Shown here piece after piece: positions 43,156 through 51,352 of a stretch of DNA of 64,000 bases. Made by a program: the position numbers and the translations under genes. Each line of letters starts with the position of its first letter. Position 1 is the first letter of the stretch. A model generated the notes under the pieces. The model made no database searches and was not told where the DNA came from. It saw only the letters and a program-made list of their open reading frames with translations. Source of the DNA: Planctomycetota bacterium (GTDB lineage: Bacteria; Planctomycetota; Phycisphaerae; Phycisphaerales; Zrk34); assembly GCA_016125255.1 (NCBI GenBank), contig WGMD01000009.1, positions 249,303 through 313,302 of the forward strand, in the 5' to 3' direction.

Positions 43156-44442
43156 TTATTTTTCTTTGTTGCCCGCAGGCGGTTCGCCTTGCATTTGCAT
43201 CATCTGGAGTTTGACCATGCCGCGGATCATTTGGACGTCGGCGTCGGTGAGGCCGGCGGCGGCGGGGTTTTCGGTGAGGGCGGGGTACCAGGTGTCCTCG
43301 GCGGGCTTGTAGTGAAACGCTTTGCGGAGGCGCGGTTCGAGGTCGGCCATGTGACCGGCACCGTAGAAGACCGTAATCGACTTGGGGGCATGCTCGGCGT
43401 GCAGGGCGTCGTCGAGATCGCGGAGGACGATCTTGTTGCGGTCCTGGATGATTTTCTTGAAGAGCGTCTCCATGCCCGGGGGCAGGCCCTTCATGCGGGA
43501 CAGATCGCCGTTGAGCTGGCCGAAGACTTCGATGAGGGTGAGGCGGGTCATGGATTGAAGTTTGGGGCTGGAGGCGATGAGGTTCAGGCCGAACTTGACG
43601 AACCCGGCGAGCATGCTGGTTCCGTTGAGGAGTCCGACGAGCTGATTCATCTGTGCGTTGCCTTCGCGCGAGTTGGAGAAGGATTCGCGGATGGTGGCCA
43701 TGGGGATGTCGGAGTTGCGGAAGTTGGCGCGGGTGTAGTCGATTTCGTCGAGCTGGAAGGTGAGGCCCAGCGCATGAGCGAGATCGGTTTGAAGGCCGGC
43801 AGCGTCGGAAAGCTCATCGTCATCGAGCGGGGGCTGATCGGCGAAGGACAGGTCGGCCGCGGGTCCGTCGCCACCTTCCTTGCCGTCGGAGCCGAGACTG
43901 GTGAGGGTGAAGGTGTCGCCGTCGAGTTTGTAGACGAGCGGGCGTCCCCAGTTGTCATTGCGCGCCATGGTGAGGAAGTCGGCGGCGCGGCGATGATGTT
44001 GGCGGGTGGCTTGTTCGAGGAGGCCGAGCGTGGCGGGGTAGGCGCCGGCGGTTTTGCGGTAGCGCTCCAGCAGGGTGGCGACGAAACGGATGCCCGTCTC
44101 GGTGCGCTCGGCGAGTTCGTCATCCGCGGCGGGCGTATGGTCGGCGAAGAGCGGCCAGCCCACGCCTTCAAAGAGCACCAGCTCCGACCCGTCAAGCTGC
44201 TTCTGCAAGGTGTGGTAGTAGTCGGGCTCGCCGATGTGAATGACGGCGGCGAGGTAGATGGCCGGACCGTCACCGGTGCGCGGGACGAATTTACGGACGG
44301 CGATCTGAAGCTGGCTGGCGCCTTCGGGAGTCTCGACGACGCGCATGTAGGGCTCGACGGTGCGAGCGGCGGGCGCGAGCGCGGCGGCGAAGGCGAGCAT
44401 CAGACACGGAAGGACGCGGACCGGAAGGGAGGTGGGGTTCAT
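43156..44442 (-). CDS. TraB-family-like exported protein with an inserted GspG pseudopilin head domain
   Basis: 428 residues from the ATG at 44442, with a signal peptide (VLPCLMLAFAAALAPAA). Residues about 60-95 (YLAAVIHIGEPDYYHTLQKQ, ELVLFEGVG) and the C-terminal half (KIVLRDLDDALHAEHAP, ITVFYGAGHMADLEPRLRKAF) match the TraB/GumN-type putative protease family. Between them, residues about 117-200 (RYRKTAGAYPATLGLLEQ, NWGRPLVYKLDGDTF, LGSDGKEGGDGPAADL) match the soluble head of the type II secretion major pseudopilin GspG. This domain combination is unusual. Confidence 0.8.
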   Translation of the reverse strand: MNPTSLPVRVLPCLMLAFAAALAPAARTVEPYMRVVETPEGASQLQIAVRKFVPRTGDGPAIYLAAVIHIGEPDYYHTLQKQLDGSELVLFEGVGWPLFADHTPAADDELAERTETGIRFVATLLERYRKTAGAYPATLGLLEQATRQHHRRAADFLTMARNDNWGRPLVYKLDGDTFTLTSLGSDGKEGGDGPAADLSFADQPPLDDDELSDAAGLQTDLAHALGLTFQLDEIDYTRANFRNSDIPMATIRESFSNSREGNAQMNQLVGLLNGTSMLAGFVKFGLNLIASSPKLQSMTRLTLIEVFGQLNGDLSRMKGLPPGMETLFKKIIQDRNKIVLRDLDDALHAEHAPKSITVFYGAGHMADLEPRLRKAFHYKPAEDTWYPALTENPAAAGLTDADVQMIRGMVKLQMMQMQGEPPAGNKEK

Positions 44443-44477
44443 GTTGGAATTATACCGGTGCGGGAGAGGGGGGTTGC

Positions 44478-44622
44478 GGAGGAGTGTTGGGAGTTGGGAG
44501 TTGGGAGTGCGGAGTGGAAAGGCAGTGTGGGCCGGCCTGTCTTTTATTCCGCACCCCGCACTCCCCGCTCCGCATTCCCCCTCCGCTCCCAATACCGCAT
44601 TCCCCCTCCACTCCACACTCCT
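44478..44622. repeat. GGGAGT-type low-complexity inverted repeat
   Basis: The upstream region of the TraB-like gene holds TTGGGAGTTGGGAGTTGGGA repeats and, further on, several CCGCATTCCCCCTCC and CACTCC words that are roughly complementary. It is the low-complexity intergenic repeat typical of these genomes and has no coding content. Confidence 0.6.
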
Positions 44623-44709
44623 GTCTACGTACTTTTCCCAATCCTCCCGTTCGCTGCGGTCGTTAAAGTCGTTACGCCGCCGGGCCGATGGGGGAGAGGG
44701 AGGTATCAC

Positions 44710-45090
44710 ATGACCCGATCCACTTCGTCGTCGAGTTCGATCGAGCAGCGTCGTCATCCGCGTCAGGCGCTTGCGGCCGGTTATGCCGGATTGCGGGTGC
44801 GTCGATCGGGGCGTTCGCGCTATTCGCTGTCGGGCCACGCCTACGACATTTCGGCGGGGGGGATGCGGTTTGAGTTGGACTCGGCGCTGAAGACGGGGGA
44901 GGCGGTCGATGTGGAAGTGACGCTGCCGGGGCGTGATGCGTGCGTGATTCATGCGGCGGGGCGCGTGGTTCGCATGTGCGACAAGGACCCGGTCGGGCCG
45001 GTGAGCATGGGCCTGGCGTTCACGAATCTGCTGGAAAACGAGACGTTGGCGTCCTATCTGACGCGGGCGGCGTCGGTGGCGGGCAACTGA
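44710..45090 (+). CDS. PilZ domain protein
   Basis: 126 residues from the ATG at 44710. QRRHPRQ supplies the RxxxR motif and YDISAGGMRF the (D/N)xSxxG motif, the two c-di-GMP contact sites of PilZ domains. A Ser-rich N-terminus precedes them. It probably senses cyclic di-GMP and controls motility or surface functions. It follows the GGGAGT-repeat region and is divergent from the TraB-like gene. Confidence 0.9.
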   Translation: MTRSTSSSSSIEQRRHPRQALAAGYAGLRVRRSGRSRYSLSGHAYDISAGGMRFELDSALKTGEAVDVEVTLPGRDACVIHAAGRVVRMCDKDPVGPVSMGLAFTNLLENETLASYLTRAASVAGN

Positions 45091-45398
45091 GGGACCCGTC
45101 GAACCTTTGCCAAATCCAAAATTGGGGTCCCCCCGGCTTGACGTGAGCGGTGCGGGGGGTAATCATGTTGTTGGACAGACGGGATCCCCCCAAGGAGGTG
45201 CCGCGGACCGCCGGACTTCCACTCCGAAAAATGGCAAAAGACTGCCGACCGATCGACACACGCGCATTCCGTTATCATCTCATACTTCTTTTCTCACCAT
45301 CATCGTGTCTCGATCGGTTATTTTTTGCGCCCATCGCGCGGGCGATACCCCGCCGCGTGCACAAGCACGATTCACAGGCAAGCGAATCAGAAAGGCGG
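45091..45398. other. Spacer between PilZ and YjfB-like genes, nothing clear
   Basis: The two flanking genes converge here. A plus-strand frame starting at 45165 and several minus-strand frames lack protein-like composition. An AT-rich stretch (CGGTTATTTTTTGCGCCC) may belong to a terminator, but no convincing stem accompanies it. I see no RNA gene. Confidence 0.4.
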
Positions 45399-45623
45399 TC
45401 ACGCCCGGACGTTGACGTTGGCGCCGAGATAGGGATGGCCATCCTGAAGCGACTGCTGGACCTGGGCGGCCTGATCGAGAAGGGCGAGGGCGGCCTGTCC
45501 CTGCGACTTGGCGGCGTCAAGCACCTTCGACGCCACGGCGAACTGAATCTGCGTGCCGAGCTGCGCGTTGGAGAGGCCGGTGATTTGCGAAGCGAGATCG
45601 CTCATGACGATGATATCGGTCAT
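45399..45623 (-). CDS. YjfB-family putative motility protein
   Basis: 74 residues. The pattern LSNAQLGTQIQFAVASKVLD, then QGQAALALLDQA and the end HPYLGANVNV, matches the short YjfB family, whose members end in HP(h)LGxNI/VD and often lie in motility regions. The function is poorly known. It follows the radical SAM gene by about 10 bases and could be co-expressed. The nearby PilZ gene fits a motility theme. Confidence 0.72.
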   Translation of the reverse strand: MTDIIVMSDLASQITGLSNAQLGTQIQFAVASKVLDAAKSQGQAALALLDQAAQVQQSLQDGHPYLGANVNVRA

Positions 45624-45632
45624 CGGGCGGAT

Positions 45633-46517
45633 TTACTCCACTCCGTAGAACGTCTGAGCGGGGAGCTGGGGGAGTCGGGCGTGGAGCCGGGCCGCGAGGG
45701 CGTCGAGCTGCGCATCGGAAAGGGGCGTCGCATACGACTCGGCGGTCTGACGGGCGATGGTGTAAAGCTGCACGAGCTTGATCTGACAGCCGTGCGCCAC
45801 GAGATGGGCGAGCCGGTCGAGGTAGGTGTTGAATTCCGCATCGGGGATCGGCTCGCCGCGGAGTTTCATGAACATGGACTGGATGACGATCGGGCGGAGG
45901 CGGCCGGCGTCGAGGATGTTGCTGACGATGCGATCGAGCTTCACGGCCGAGCGATCGACAAGTTCGTAGTACGCCTGCGTGCCGGCTTCGAGCTTGGCCC
46001 AGATTTCGCCGTTGTTTTGATCGAGGACGGCGAAGCCGCGCTGCACGGCGGGGCGGTGCGCCATGGTCATGTTGGAAAGCACGATCAGCTTCACGGCATC
46101 GAGATGGTGCCTGGCCTTGATCGCTGCGGCCTGTTCGCACGCTTCATCGAAGCGCGGATACGTCGTCGGCTCGCCGTCGCCGGAGAAGGCGATGTCGTTG
46201 ATGCGGCGAAGATCGGCCGGCACATCGGCGAACTGCACATCGTCCCAGATCGCCCCGCTGGCGGCGTAACCGACGAGCCAGTCCAGCTCGCTCATCAGGG
46301 CGTCGAGGTCGACGTCCATGCGCGGCGGGGGGACGCTGCGATCGACCTGACAGTACACGCAGTCCCAGTTGCAGACCTTGTCGATGTTGAGGTTCACGCC
46401 GATGGAAAGCCCGCCGCTGCGCCGCGAGATCACCGGGTAAACATACGAAAACTCCCGCCATTTCCGGGGATGGGCGGCGTAATGCTGTTTCAGGGAAAGG
46501 GGGCGCGGATCGGTCAT
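45633..46517 (-). CDS. Radical SAM protein (COG0731, wyosine-type Fe-S oxidoreductase)
   Basis: 294 residues from the ATG at 46517. The cluster motif is CNWDCVYCQV, followed by INDIAFSGDGEPTTYPRF (the GGE-like region) and LKLIVLSNMT. The family is related to TYW1-type enzymes but its bacterial members have no assigned substrate. The upstream extension of the frame covers a palindrome and is not used. Confidence 0.88.
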   Translation of the reverse strand: MTDPRPLSLKQHYAAHPRKWREFSYVYPVISRRSGGLSIGVNLNIDKVCNWDCVYCQVDRSVPPPRMDVDLDALMSELDWLVGYAASGAIWDDVQFADVPADLRRINDIAFSGDGEPTTYPRFDEACEQAAAIKARHHLDAVKLIVLSNMTMAHRPAVQRGFAVLDQNNGEIWAKLEAGTQAYYELVDRSAVKLDRIVSNILDAGRLRPIVIQSMFMKLRGEPIPDAEFNTYLDRLAHLVAHGCQIKLVQLYTIARQTAESYATPLSDAQLDALAARLHARLPQLPAQTFYGVE

Positions 46518-46586
46518 CGGGAGGAGATTATACGCGCGTGAATGGGAGCGGCCTCTAACGCAGATGCCGATATGGCCAATGATAAA

Positions 46587-46632
46587 TGCCTGATGCCTAA
46601 TGACCAATGCATTGGTCATTAGGCATCAGGCA
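46587..46632. repeat. Perfect 46-base palindrome
   Basis: Two 23-base arms, TGCCTGATGCCTAATGACCA continuing ATG, and their exact reverse complement, with no spacer. It sits upstream of the radical SAM gene. Words such as CCAATGACCAATG recur near 47419, so it belongs to a dispersed repeat type. A cruciform could form here. Confidence 0.95.
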
Positions 46633-46674
46633 ATTGTCAATGGTCAATGCAAGGCGGAAAGGCAAAGGCCGGGC

Positions 46675-46896
46675 TCACGCGCTCCGCCGCCGGTGCACCG
46701 TCAGCACGGCGGCGAGCAGCACATGCCGCAGGCGCTCCAGACTCATCTGGCTCAGGAAGGACTCGTCAAAGTCGAGGGGAATATCGCGGAAGTGGGTCAG
46801 GGCGTCGATGCATTGCCCGCGGGACATGGCGTGAATCTCACGCACGGTTTGGTGAATCGGATTCTGATCCACGGGGCGCTCCTTTGCGATTGTCAT
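46675..46896 (-). CDS. Small hypothetical protein
   Basis: 73 residues (MTIAKERPVDQNPIHQTVRE, LDFDESFLSQMSLERLRHVL). It is helical and has no recognised family. Its ATG shares a base with the TGA of the gene at 46896 (TGATG), a translational-coupling arrangement that supports both genes being real. Confidence 0.62.
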   Translation of the reverse strand: MTIAKERPVDQNPIHQTVREIHAMSRGQCIDALTHFRDIPLDFDESFLSQMSLERLRHVLLAAVLTVHRRRSA

Positions 46897-47336
46897 CAGG
46901 CGTACACATCCACGAGTCTGTCGATAGCATCGGCTGGCGGATTGTACGACTTTTGTGCAAAGCGCGGATTGTTCGGATCGGGGATCCTGTGCGGGACGTA
47001 AGGTTCTACGTCCTGCGATGCGTCACAGTTCACGTCGGCCTCTTCCGGGGTCCGGGCGTCAGGAAAACGATACGGCCAGAGGGCGGGGCGCAGGTCATCC
47101 ACCGAGTTACACGGCGGACGGAAATCCAGACAGCGCTGACGGGCGGCCAGATGAGCTTCGGTATACAGGCAGCGGATCGCCGCGGGAACGTACCGACGGC
47201 GATACGAGCTGAGCATGTACGACGATTCGCAATGGCCATGACACGGACCGGCCTGCACGGGGAACTGACGATCGCGCTTCACGTGTGCGATCGTCAGGTT
47301 CCCCGGCAGGCGAATGGGAGGTCGTCCGATGAACAT
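46896..47336 (-). CDS. Hypothetical protein with conserved-looking Cys and Trp
   Basis: 146 residues from the ATG at 47336. Sequence such as SSYRRRYVPAAIRCLYTEAH, DFRPPCNSVDDLRPALWPY and AQKSYNPPADAIDRLVDV is protein-like. No signal peptide or membrane helix. Longer upstream starts would translate a palindromic repeat and are rejected. It couples to the small gene downstream. Function unknown. Confidence 0.6.
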   Translation of the reverse strand: MFIGRPPIRLPGNLTIAHVKRDRQFPVQAGPCHGHCESSYMLSSYRRRYVPAAIRCLYTEAHLAARQRCLDFRPPCNSVDDLRPALWPYRFPDARTPEEADVNCDASQDVEPYVPHRIPDPNNPRFAQKSYNPPADAIDRLVDVYA

Positions 47337-47418
47337 GGCACAGGGAGATAGAGCGAAGGGCGTGCCAAAAGAAGATGAACGGCAGCGGCTCGGAGGCGGC
47401 GGAGCCATTGTTCTTCGG

Positions 47419-47494
47419 TTAACCAATAACAAATGCTCAATGACTATTAACCAATGCATTTGCTATTCGTCATTGGGCATTTGCTATTGGTTAA
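47419..47494. repeat. Imperfect inverted repeat with 26-base arms
   Basis: The left arm TTAACCAATAACAAATGCTC continues AATGAC. The right arm at 47469-47494 is its reverse complement with two mismatches. The centre contains CCAATGCATT, also seen in the palindrome at 46587. It lies upstream of the hypothetical gene at 47336 and of queA. Confidence 0.9.
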
Positions 47495-47569
47495 TGGAAG
47501 GCAGGGAAGAGAAGCATCCGATTGCGCGGGCGTGTTGACCCCACGCCACATTGCGTCGATCATCGGTTG

Positions 47570-48625
47570 ATGCGCATCGACGAACTGGACTACGAACTGC
47601 CCCCGGAATTGATCGCCCGCACGCCGGCGGATCGGCGCGATGCGGCGAGGTTGTTGGTTTACGAACGGGGCGGAGGCGCGATGTCGCATCGTGTGGTGGC
47701 GGATTTGCCGGCGCTGATGCGGCCCGGCGACCTGCTGGTCATCAATGACACGAAGGTGCTGCCCGCCCGGTTCGACGCGGTGCGGGTCAGGACCGGCGGG
47801 AAAGTCGAGGGGCTGTTCGTCGAAACGCGCGATGATCAGATGTGGCACGTGCTGCTCAAAAGCGGCGGGAAACTTGGGCCGGGCGAACGGCTCGACCTCG
47901 CCGGTGCGGGGGAACTGGAGCTGATCACGCAGCGCGAGGATGGATCATGGAACGCGGCGCGACACAGCGAGCTTGACACGGCGGCGCTCCTCGATCGGGT
48001 GGGCCGCATGCCATTGCCGCCGTACATCCGGGCACAGCGCGAAGGCGATGAAACCCGCTTCGACGCGCTCGATCGGCAGCGCTATCAGACGGTGTACGCT
48101 CGGCAGCACGGCGCGGTCGCCGCGCCGACGGCGGGGCTGCACTTCACCGAGGCGCTGCTGGCGGACCTGCGGGCGATGGGCGTGCGGATCGCGCCGGTGA
48201 CCCTGCATGTCGGGCTGGGCACGTTCGCCCCCGTTCGCACCGACACGCTCGAAGCTCACGACATGCACGAAGAGCGCTTCACCGTCCCCGCCGCCACGCT
48301 CGCCGAACTCGCCGCCGCACGAGCCGACCGCCGGCGCATCGTCGCCGTCGGCACCACCACCGTCCGCACGCTCGAAAGTCTCCCCCCGCCCCCGGAACTG
48401 GACCCCACGCAAGACTACAGCGCCGCGACGCGCCTCCTGATTTCGCCCGGCTTCGCCTTCCGCTACACCGATGCGCTGATGACGAACTTTCATCTGCCGC
48501 GCAGCACGCTCCTCGCCCTCGTCGCCGCGCTGACCGGGCTCGATCGCCTCAAGGCCCTCTACGCCGAAGCGATCGCGCGAAGGTACCGATTTTACAGTTA
48601 CGGCGACGCGATGCTGATCGTGTGA
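47570..48625 (+). CDS. queA: tRNA preQ1(34) S-adenosylmethionine ribosyltransferase-isomerase
   Basis: 351 residues from the ATG at 47570. MRIDELDYELPPELIARTPA is the typical QueA start, with VINDTKVLPARF, GLHFTEALLADL, LHVGLGTFAPVRT and YTDALMTNFHLPRSTLLAL following. The enzyme transfers and rearranges the ribose of S-adenosylmethionine to make epoxyqueuosine in tRNA. No other queuosine genes are close. Confidence 0.96.
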   Translation: MRIDELDYELPPELIARTPADRRDAARLLVYERGGGAMSHRVVADLPALMRPGDLLVINDTKVLPARFDAVRVRTGGKVEGLFVETRDDQMWHVLLKSGGKLGPGERLDLAGAGELELITQREDGSWNAARHSELDTAALLDRVGRMPLPPYIRAQREGDETRFDALDRQRYQTVYARQHGAVAAPTAGLHFTEALLADLRAMGVRIAPVTLHVGLGTFAPVRTDTLEAHDMHEERFTVPAATLAELAAARADRRRIVAVGTTTVRTLESLPPPPELDPTQDYSAATRLLISPGFAFRYTDALMTNFHLPRSTLLALVAALTGLDRLKALYAEAIARRYRFYSYGDAMLIV

Positions 48626-48702
48626 TGGATTTGGTGATGTGGTGATACGGTGAAGTGGTGATGTAAAACCGAAAAAGCAGCGGATCAGCTTAGGTGAAAA
48701 TC

Positions 48703-48814
48703 ACAAACCACAAACCACAAACCACAAACCACAAACCACAAACCACAAACCACAAACCACAAACCACAAACCAGAAACCAGAAACCAGAAACTAGAAACT
48801 AGAAACTAGAAACT
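48703..48814. repeat. Heptamer tandem array (ACAAACC)10(AGAAACC)2(AGAAACT)4
   Basis: Sixteen heptamers in perfect register. The first ten are ACAAACC, two are AGAAACC and four are AGAAACT, so the array grades from one variant to another. It lies between queA and the DUF3887-like gene. The AGAAACT variant also occurs at 16332. Such an array can change length by slippage. Confidence 0.95.
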
Positions 48815-48865
48815 GAAGATATCCGGTCCTTGGGGGGATTTTGATTTCACCCCATCACCCCATCA

Positions 48866-49630
48866 CTACTTCATCAACAATCCCGTGACGCGCTGTTTGT
48901 CGTCGAGAGTGATGGTCAGCGTGAGGGCGTGACCGTCGTTGAGTTCGACGCCGACGTTGAAGACGTGCATTTCGGGGGGGAGGTTGTCGGATTCGACGGC
49001 GTGCCGGGTCAGGGCCTTGAACGAGCCGTGCTGCTGGCGGATGGGGTCGATGATGGCGGCGAGCTGGCTCTTGGTGAGGTTCGCGGCCATGTGGGCGTTG
49101 AAGCGTTTGACGACGGCGTCATAGTCGCCGTTCATGAGCTGCTGCACGAACTGCTCGACAGTCGGCCCGAACGTCGTCCATGCTTTTTCATCCTCCGGGT
49201 TCACAGGGGCCGGGGCGGCGTCGGGCTTCGTCGGCGAAGTCGTCGTCGCGGCGGTCGGCTCGGTCGGCGCGGCGTCGGGCTTGGCGGGTTCGACCGTCGC
49301 GCGGTCGGGCGTCGACGACGGCGCGGCGGCCACCTCCGGCGCGGTCGTCACCGGCTCCAACGGCGGAGCGGTCATCGCCGGTTTGTCCGGCTTGTCCATC
49401 GCGGCGGGTTTAACAGCCGGCTTGCCCGGCGTGAGCGTCACGGTCGGCTCGGTGAGCGTCACCTTCCGCGACTCCGATCGCAACTGGCTCAACACTTCCC
49501 GCAACATCTGCTGGTTCTGCCACTGAAGCGCCAGCCCCAGCGTCACCACCACCAGCAAAAACACCAGAATGACTTCAGCGACTCGTGACAGGGTGATCCT
49601 CCATCGATGGCGGCCCGCGGTGCGTTGCAT
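48866..49630 (-). CDS. Membrane-anchored DUF3887-like protein
   Basis: 254 residues from the ATG at 49630. One N-terminal membrane helix (VAEVILVFLLVVVTLGLAL) is followed by a Pro/Ala/Thr-rich linker of about 100 residues (TPGKPAVKPAAMDKPDKPAM ...) and a C-terminal domain (VEQFVQQLMNGDYDAVVKRF, LAAIIDPIRQQHGSFKAL) that resembles DUF3887, a small alpha/beta domain exported by many bacteria. Divergent from yraN. A cell-surface role is likely but undefined. Confidence 0.78.
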   Translation of the reverse strand: MQRTAGRHRWRITLSRVAEVILVFLLVVVTLGLALQWQNQQMLREVLSQLRSESRKVTLTEPTVTLTPGKPAVKPAAMDKPDKPAMTAPPLEPVTTAPEVAAAPSSTPDRATVEPAKPDAAPTEPTAATTTSPTKPDAAPAPVNPEDEKAWTTFGPTVEQFVQQLMNGDYDAVVKRFNAHMAANLTKSQLAAIIDPIRQQHGSFKALTRHAVESDNLPPEMHVFNVGVELNDGHALTLTITLDDKQRVTGLLMK

Positions 49631-49656
49631 GAACGTCCGGGGGCGGGGGTTGTGGT

Positions 49657-50079
49657 ATGGTATCGCTGATGCGTCGGTGGTTGCAAATATGGCGTGATTA
49701 TCGGCAAAAGCGCGACCGGCTGGGCGCGCGCGGCGAGCGCGCGGCGGCAAAGACGCTTCGCAAGGCGGGATACAAAATCGTCGGACGCAATGTGCGGACG
49801 CGCCTGGGCGAAATCGATCTGATCGTGCGGCGGGGCAGGGAGCGCGTGCTGGTCATCGTCGAGGTGAAGACGACGACGTCGGAGGACCCGCCGCCGGAGG
49901 TGCACGTCGATCGCCACAAGCAGCGGAAGCTCTCGGCGCTGGCGGGACAGTTGGTGCGGACGCATCAGCTCGAGGATCACGTGGTGCGTTTTGATGTGGT
50001 GGGCGTGGTGTGGCCCGAAGGCGCGAAGAAGCCGGTGCGGGTGACGCATCATGTCAATGCGTTTGAGTCGATGTTGTGA
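49657..50079 (+). CDS. yraN: YraN family protein (UPF0102)
   Basis: 140 residues. GARGERAAAKTLRKAGYKIV, RTRLGEIDLIVRRG and LVIVEVKTTT are the conserved YraN blocks, which adopt a restriction-endonuclease-like fold with D and E-x-K. The function is not established; a nuclease-like role near replication or recombination has been suggested. An internal ATG at 49669 is an equally plausible start. Confidence 0.88.
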   Translation: MVSLMRRWLQIWRDYRQKRDRLGARGERAAAKTLRKAGYKIVGRNVRTRLGEIDLIVRRGRERVLVIVEVKTTTSEDPPPEVHVDRHKQRKLSALAGQLVRTHQLEDHVVRFDVVGVVWPEGAKKPVRVTHHVNAFESML

Positions 50080-50115
50080 AGAAAGCGCGGGGCGTTGCCC
50101 CGCCGCCAAACGGGG

Positions 50116-50496
50116 TCAGTTGGGGCCGGCGAAGAGGAGGTGGTTGTTTTTGTCGATGAGGAGGGCGTACAGGGTGCGTTGGTTGACGTCGAAGCCGGCG
50201 CGGTAGACGTTGTCGCCGAAGCGCTCGAAGCTGGTGAGCCGGGCGTCGGGGGATCGGGCGAGGGTGTTGAGCATGAGTTGGACAGCCTTGTTCTGCGCGG
50301 GGGTCAAGGCGTCGGCGGTGAATTGATCGAAGTGGGCGGCGTCGGCAGAGCGAAGTTGTTCGATGATGGCGGTGACTTCGCGGCCGCGCGGCGAATCGGG
50401 GCCGAGGTCCGAGCGAGCGAAGTCGTTGCCGCAGCCGGCGAGGACGACGGTCATGAGCGGAAGATGCAGCAGGATGGCGGCGCGGTTATTGATCAT
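50116..50496 (-). CDS. Small lipoprotein (third gene of the riboswitch operon)
   Basis: 126 residues from the ATG at 50496. The N-terminus (HLPLMTVVLAGC) has a lipobox with Cys at position 22. The mature part (REVTAIIEQLRSADAAHFD ... VYRAGFDVNQRTLYALLID) is short and alpha/beta-like, with an end resembling that of the DUF3887-like protein nearby. Its start overlaps the pseudopilin stop by 11 bases, so it is the last gene of the cobalamin-riboswitch operon. Confidence 0.75.
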   Translation of the reverse strand: MINNRAAILLHLPLMTVVLAGCGNDFARSDLGPDSPRGREVTAIIEQLRSADAAHFDQFTADALTPAQNKAVQLMLNTLARSPDARLTSFERFGDNVYRAGFDVNQRTLYALLIDKNNHLLFAGPN

Positions 50497-51352
50497 AGTG
50501 AGGTGTGTTTTCGGCACCGACGAAGCCAAGCTTCTGATCGGGCTGGGTGAAGGAGCCGCCATCGGGATCGAACGCGGCGGCGTGATTGTCGGCGAGAAGC
50601 GCGTTGGTCTGATCGCGATGGCGGAAGTGATTCGTCGCGGTCGTGTTGGGACCCCAGGGGAAAGTCACGGGGTCGAGGGAGGTGCTGTTCTGAAAGATGA
50701 CGATGCCGCCGGGCGACCATGACAAGCCCGAGTCGGCGAAGACGAACAGGTCGGAGGGGCGACGCAGATCGAGATCGCGCTTGTAGCTCATCGGTCGACC
50801 GGCGGCGTTGGTGCGTCCCCAGAAGGCGGGGTCGAGGCACCACGCGTTGTAGCCATACGTCGTCGTCGGCGCTTTCATGCCGGCCTGCGGGATGTACGTG
50901 CCCCATTTGAGCGCGGGGCAGTCGAAGATGGCGAGCGTGTCATTGGTGTAATTGAGGAGCCAACTGTGCGTCGGGTCGGGCGGGTCGCCGACGGTGCCCC
51001 AGAAGTAGGTCTTTTTGCCGGCGGTCGGATAGTCGAAGCGCACGGTCGGCCAGAATGCCCCGCCGTAGTCGCGCTGATACATGGCGCCGGCGGTGCCGAT
51101 CGCATGCAGGTTCGCCAGGCATTTTCCGCCGCGCGCCACTTCGCGGGCGCTGGAGAGCGAAGGCATGAGGATGCCGATCAGCGCGGCGATGATGGCGATG
51201 ACGGAGAGGAGTTCGATCAGGGTGAAGGCGTATCGCGCGCTCGGCGCGGCGGGGGGACTTAAGTCCCCCCGCCGCGGATGAGTCGATGCGCCGCGCGGGG
51301 CAAGCCCCGCCGCTAAATGGGATGACGTGTCGTGGATCATCGCTGACCTCAT
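50486..51352 (-). CDS. Prepilin-type pseudopilin in the riboswitch operon
   Basis: 288 residues from the ATG at 51352, which overlaps the stop of the PEP-CTERM gene (ATGA); an in-frame ATG at 51340 is also possible. A long leader of about 41 residues precedes [20 protein letters not shown], the pilin signal. ANLHAIGTAGAMYQRDYGG and the tail HFRHRDQTNALLADNHAAAF follow. Part of the leader is encoded by a 32-base palindrome. It lies between a surface protein and a lipoprotein under cobalamin control. Confidence 0.85.
   Translation of the reverse strand: MRSAMIHDTSSHLAAGLAPRGASTHPRRGDLSPPAAPSARYAFTLIELLSVIAIIAALIGILMPSLSSAREVARGGKCLANLHAIGTAGAMYQRDYGGAFWPTVRFDYPTAGKKTYFWGTVGDPPDPTHSWLLNYTNDTLAIFDCPALKWGTYIPQAGMKAPTTTYGYNAWCLDPAFWGRTNAAGRPMSYKRDLDLRRPSDLFVFADSGLSWSPGGIVIFQNSTSLDPVTFPWGPNTTATNHFRHRDQTNALLADNHAAAFDPDGGSFTQPDQKLGFVGAENTPHYDQ
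51245..51276. repeat. Perfect 32-base palindrome in the pseudopilin leader
   Basis: The left arm CGCGGCGGGGGGACTT is followed directly by its exact reverse complement. It lies inside the coding sequence before the pilin signal and accounts for an in-frame leader stretch LSPPAAPSA. A similar GGGGGGACTTGAGTCCCTCC palindrome occurs near 53850. Confidence 0.9.

Noticed and set aside
43189-44709. Plus-strand frame upstream of and continuous with the PilZ gene
   Set aside because: It runs antisense through the TraB-like gene; only the part from 44710 is PilZ-like, so the later ATG is used.
45150-46541. Plus-strand 463-codon frame
   Set aside because: It is antisense to the YjfB and radical SAM genes, whose motifs are clear.
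48703-48814. Heptamer array considered as a CRISPR
   Set aside because: Repeats are only 7 bases, contiguous and without spacers; no cas genes in the window.
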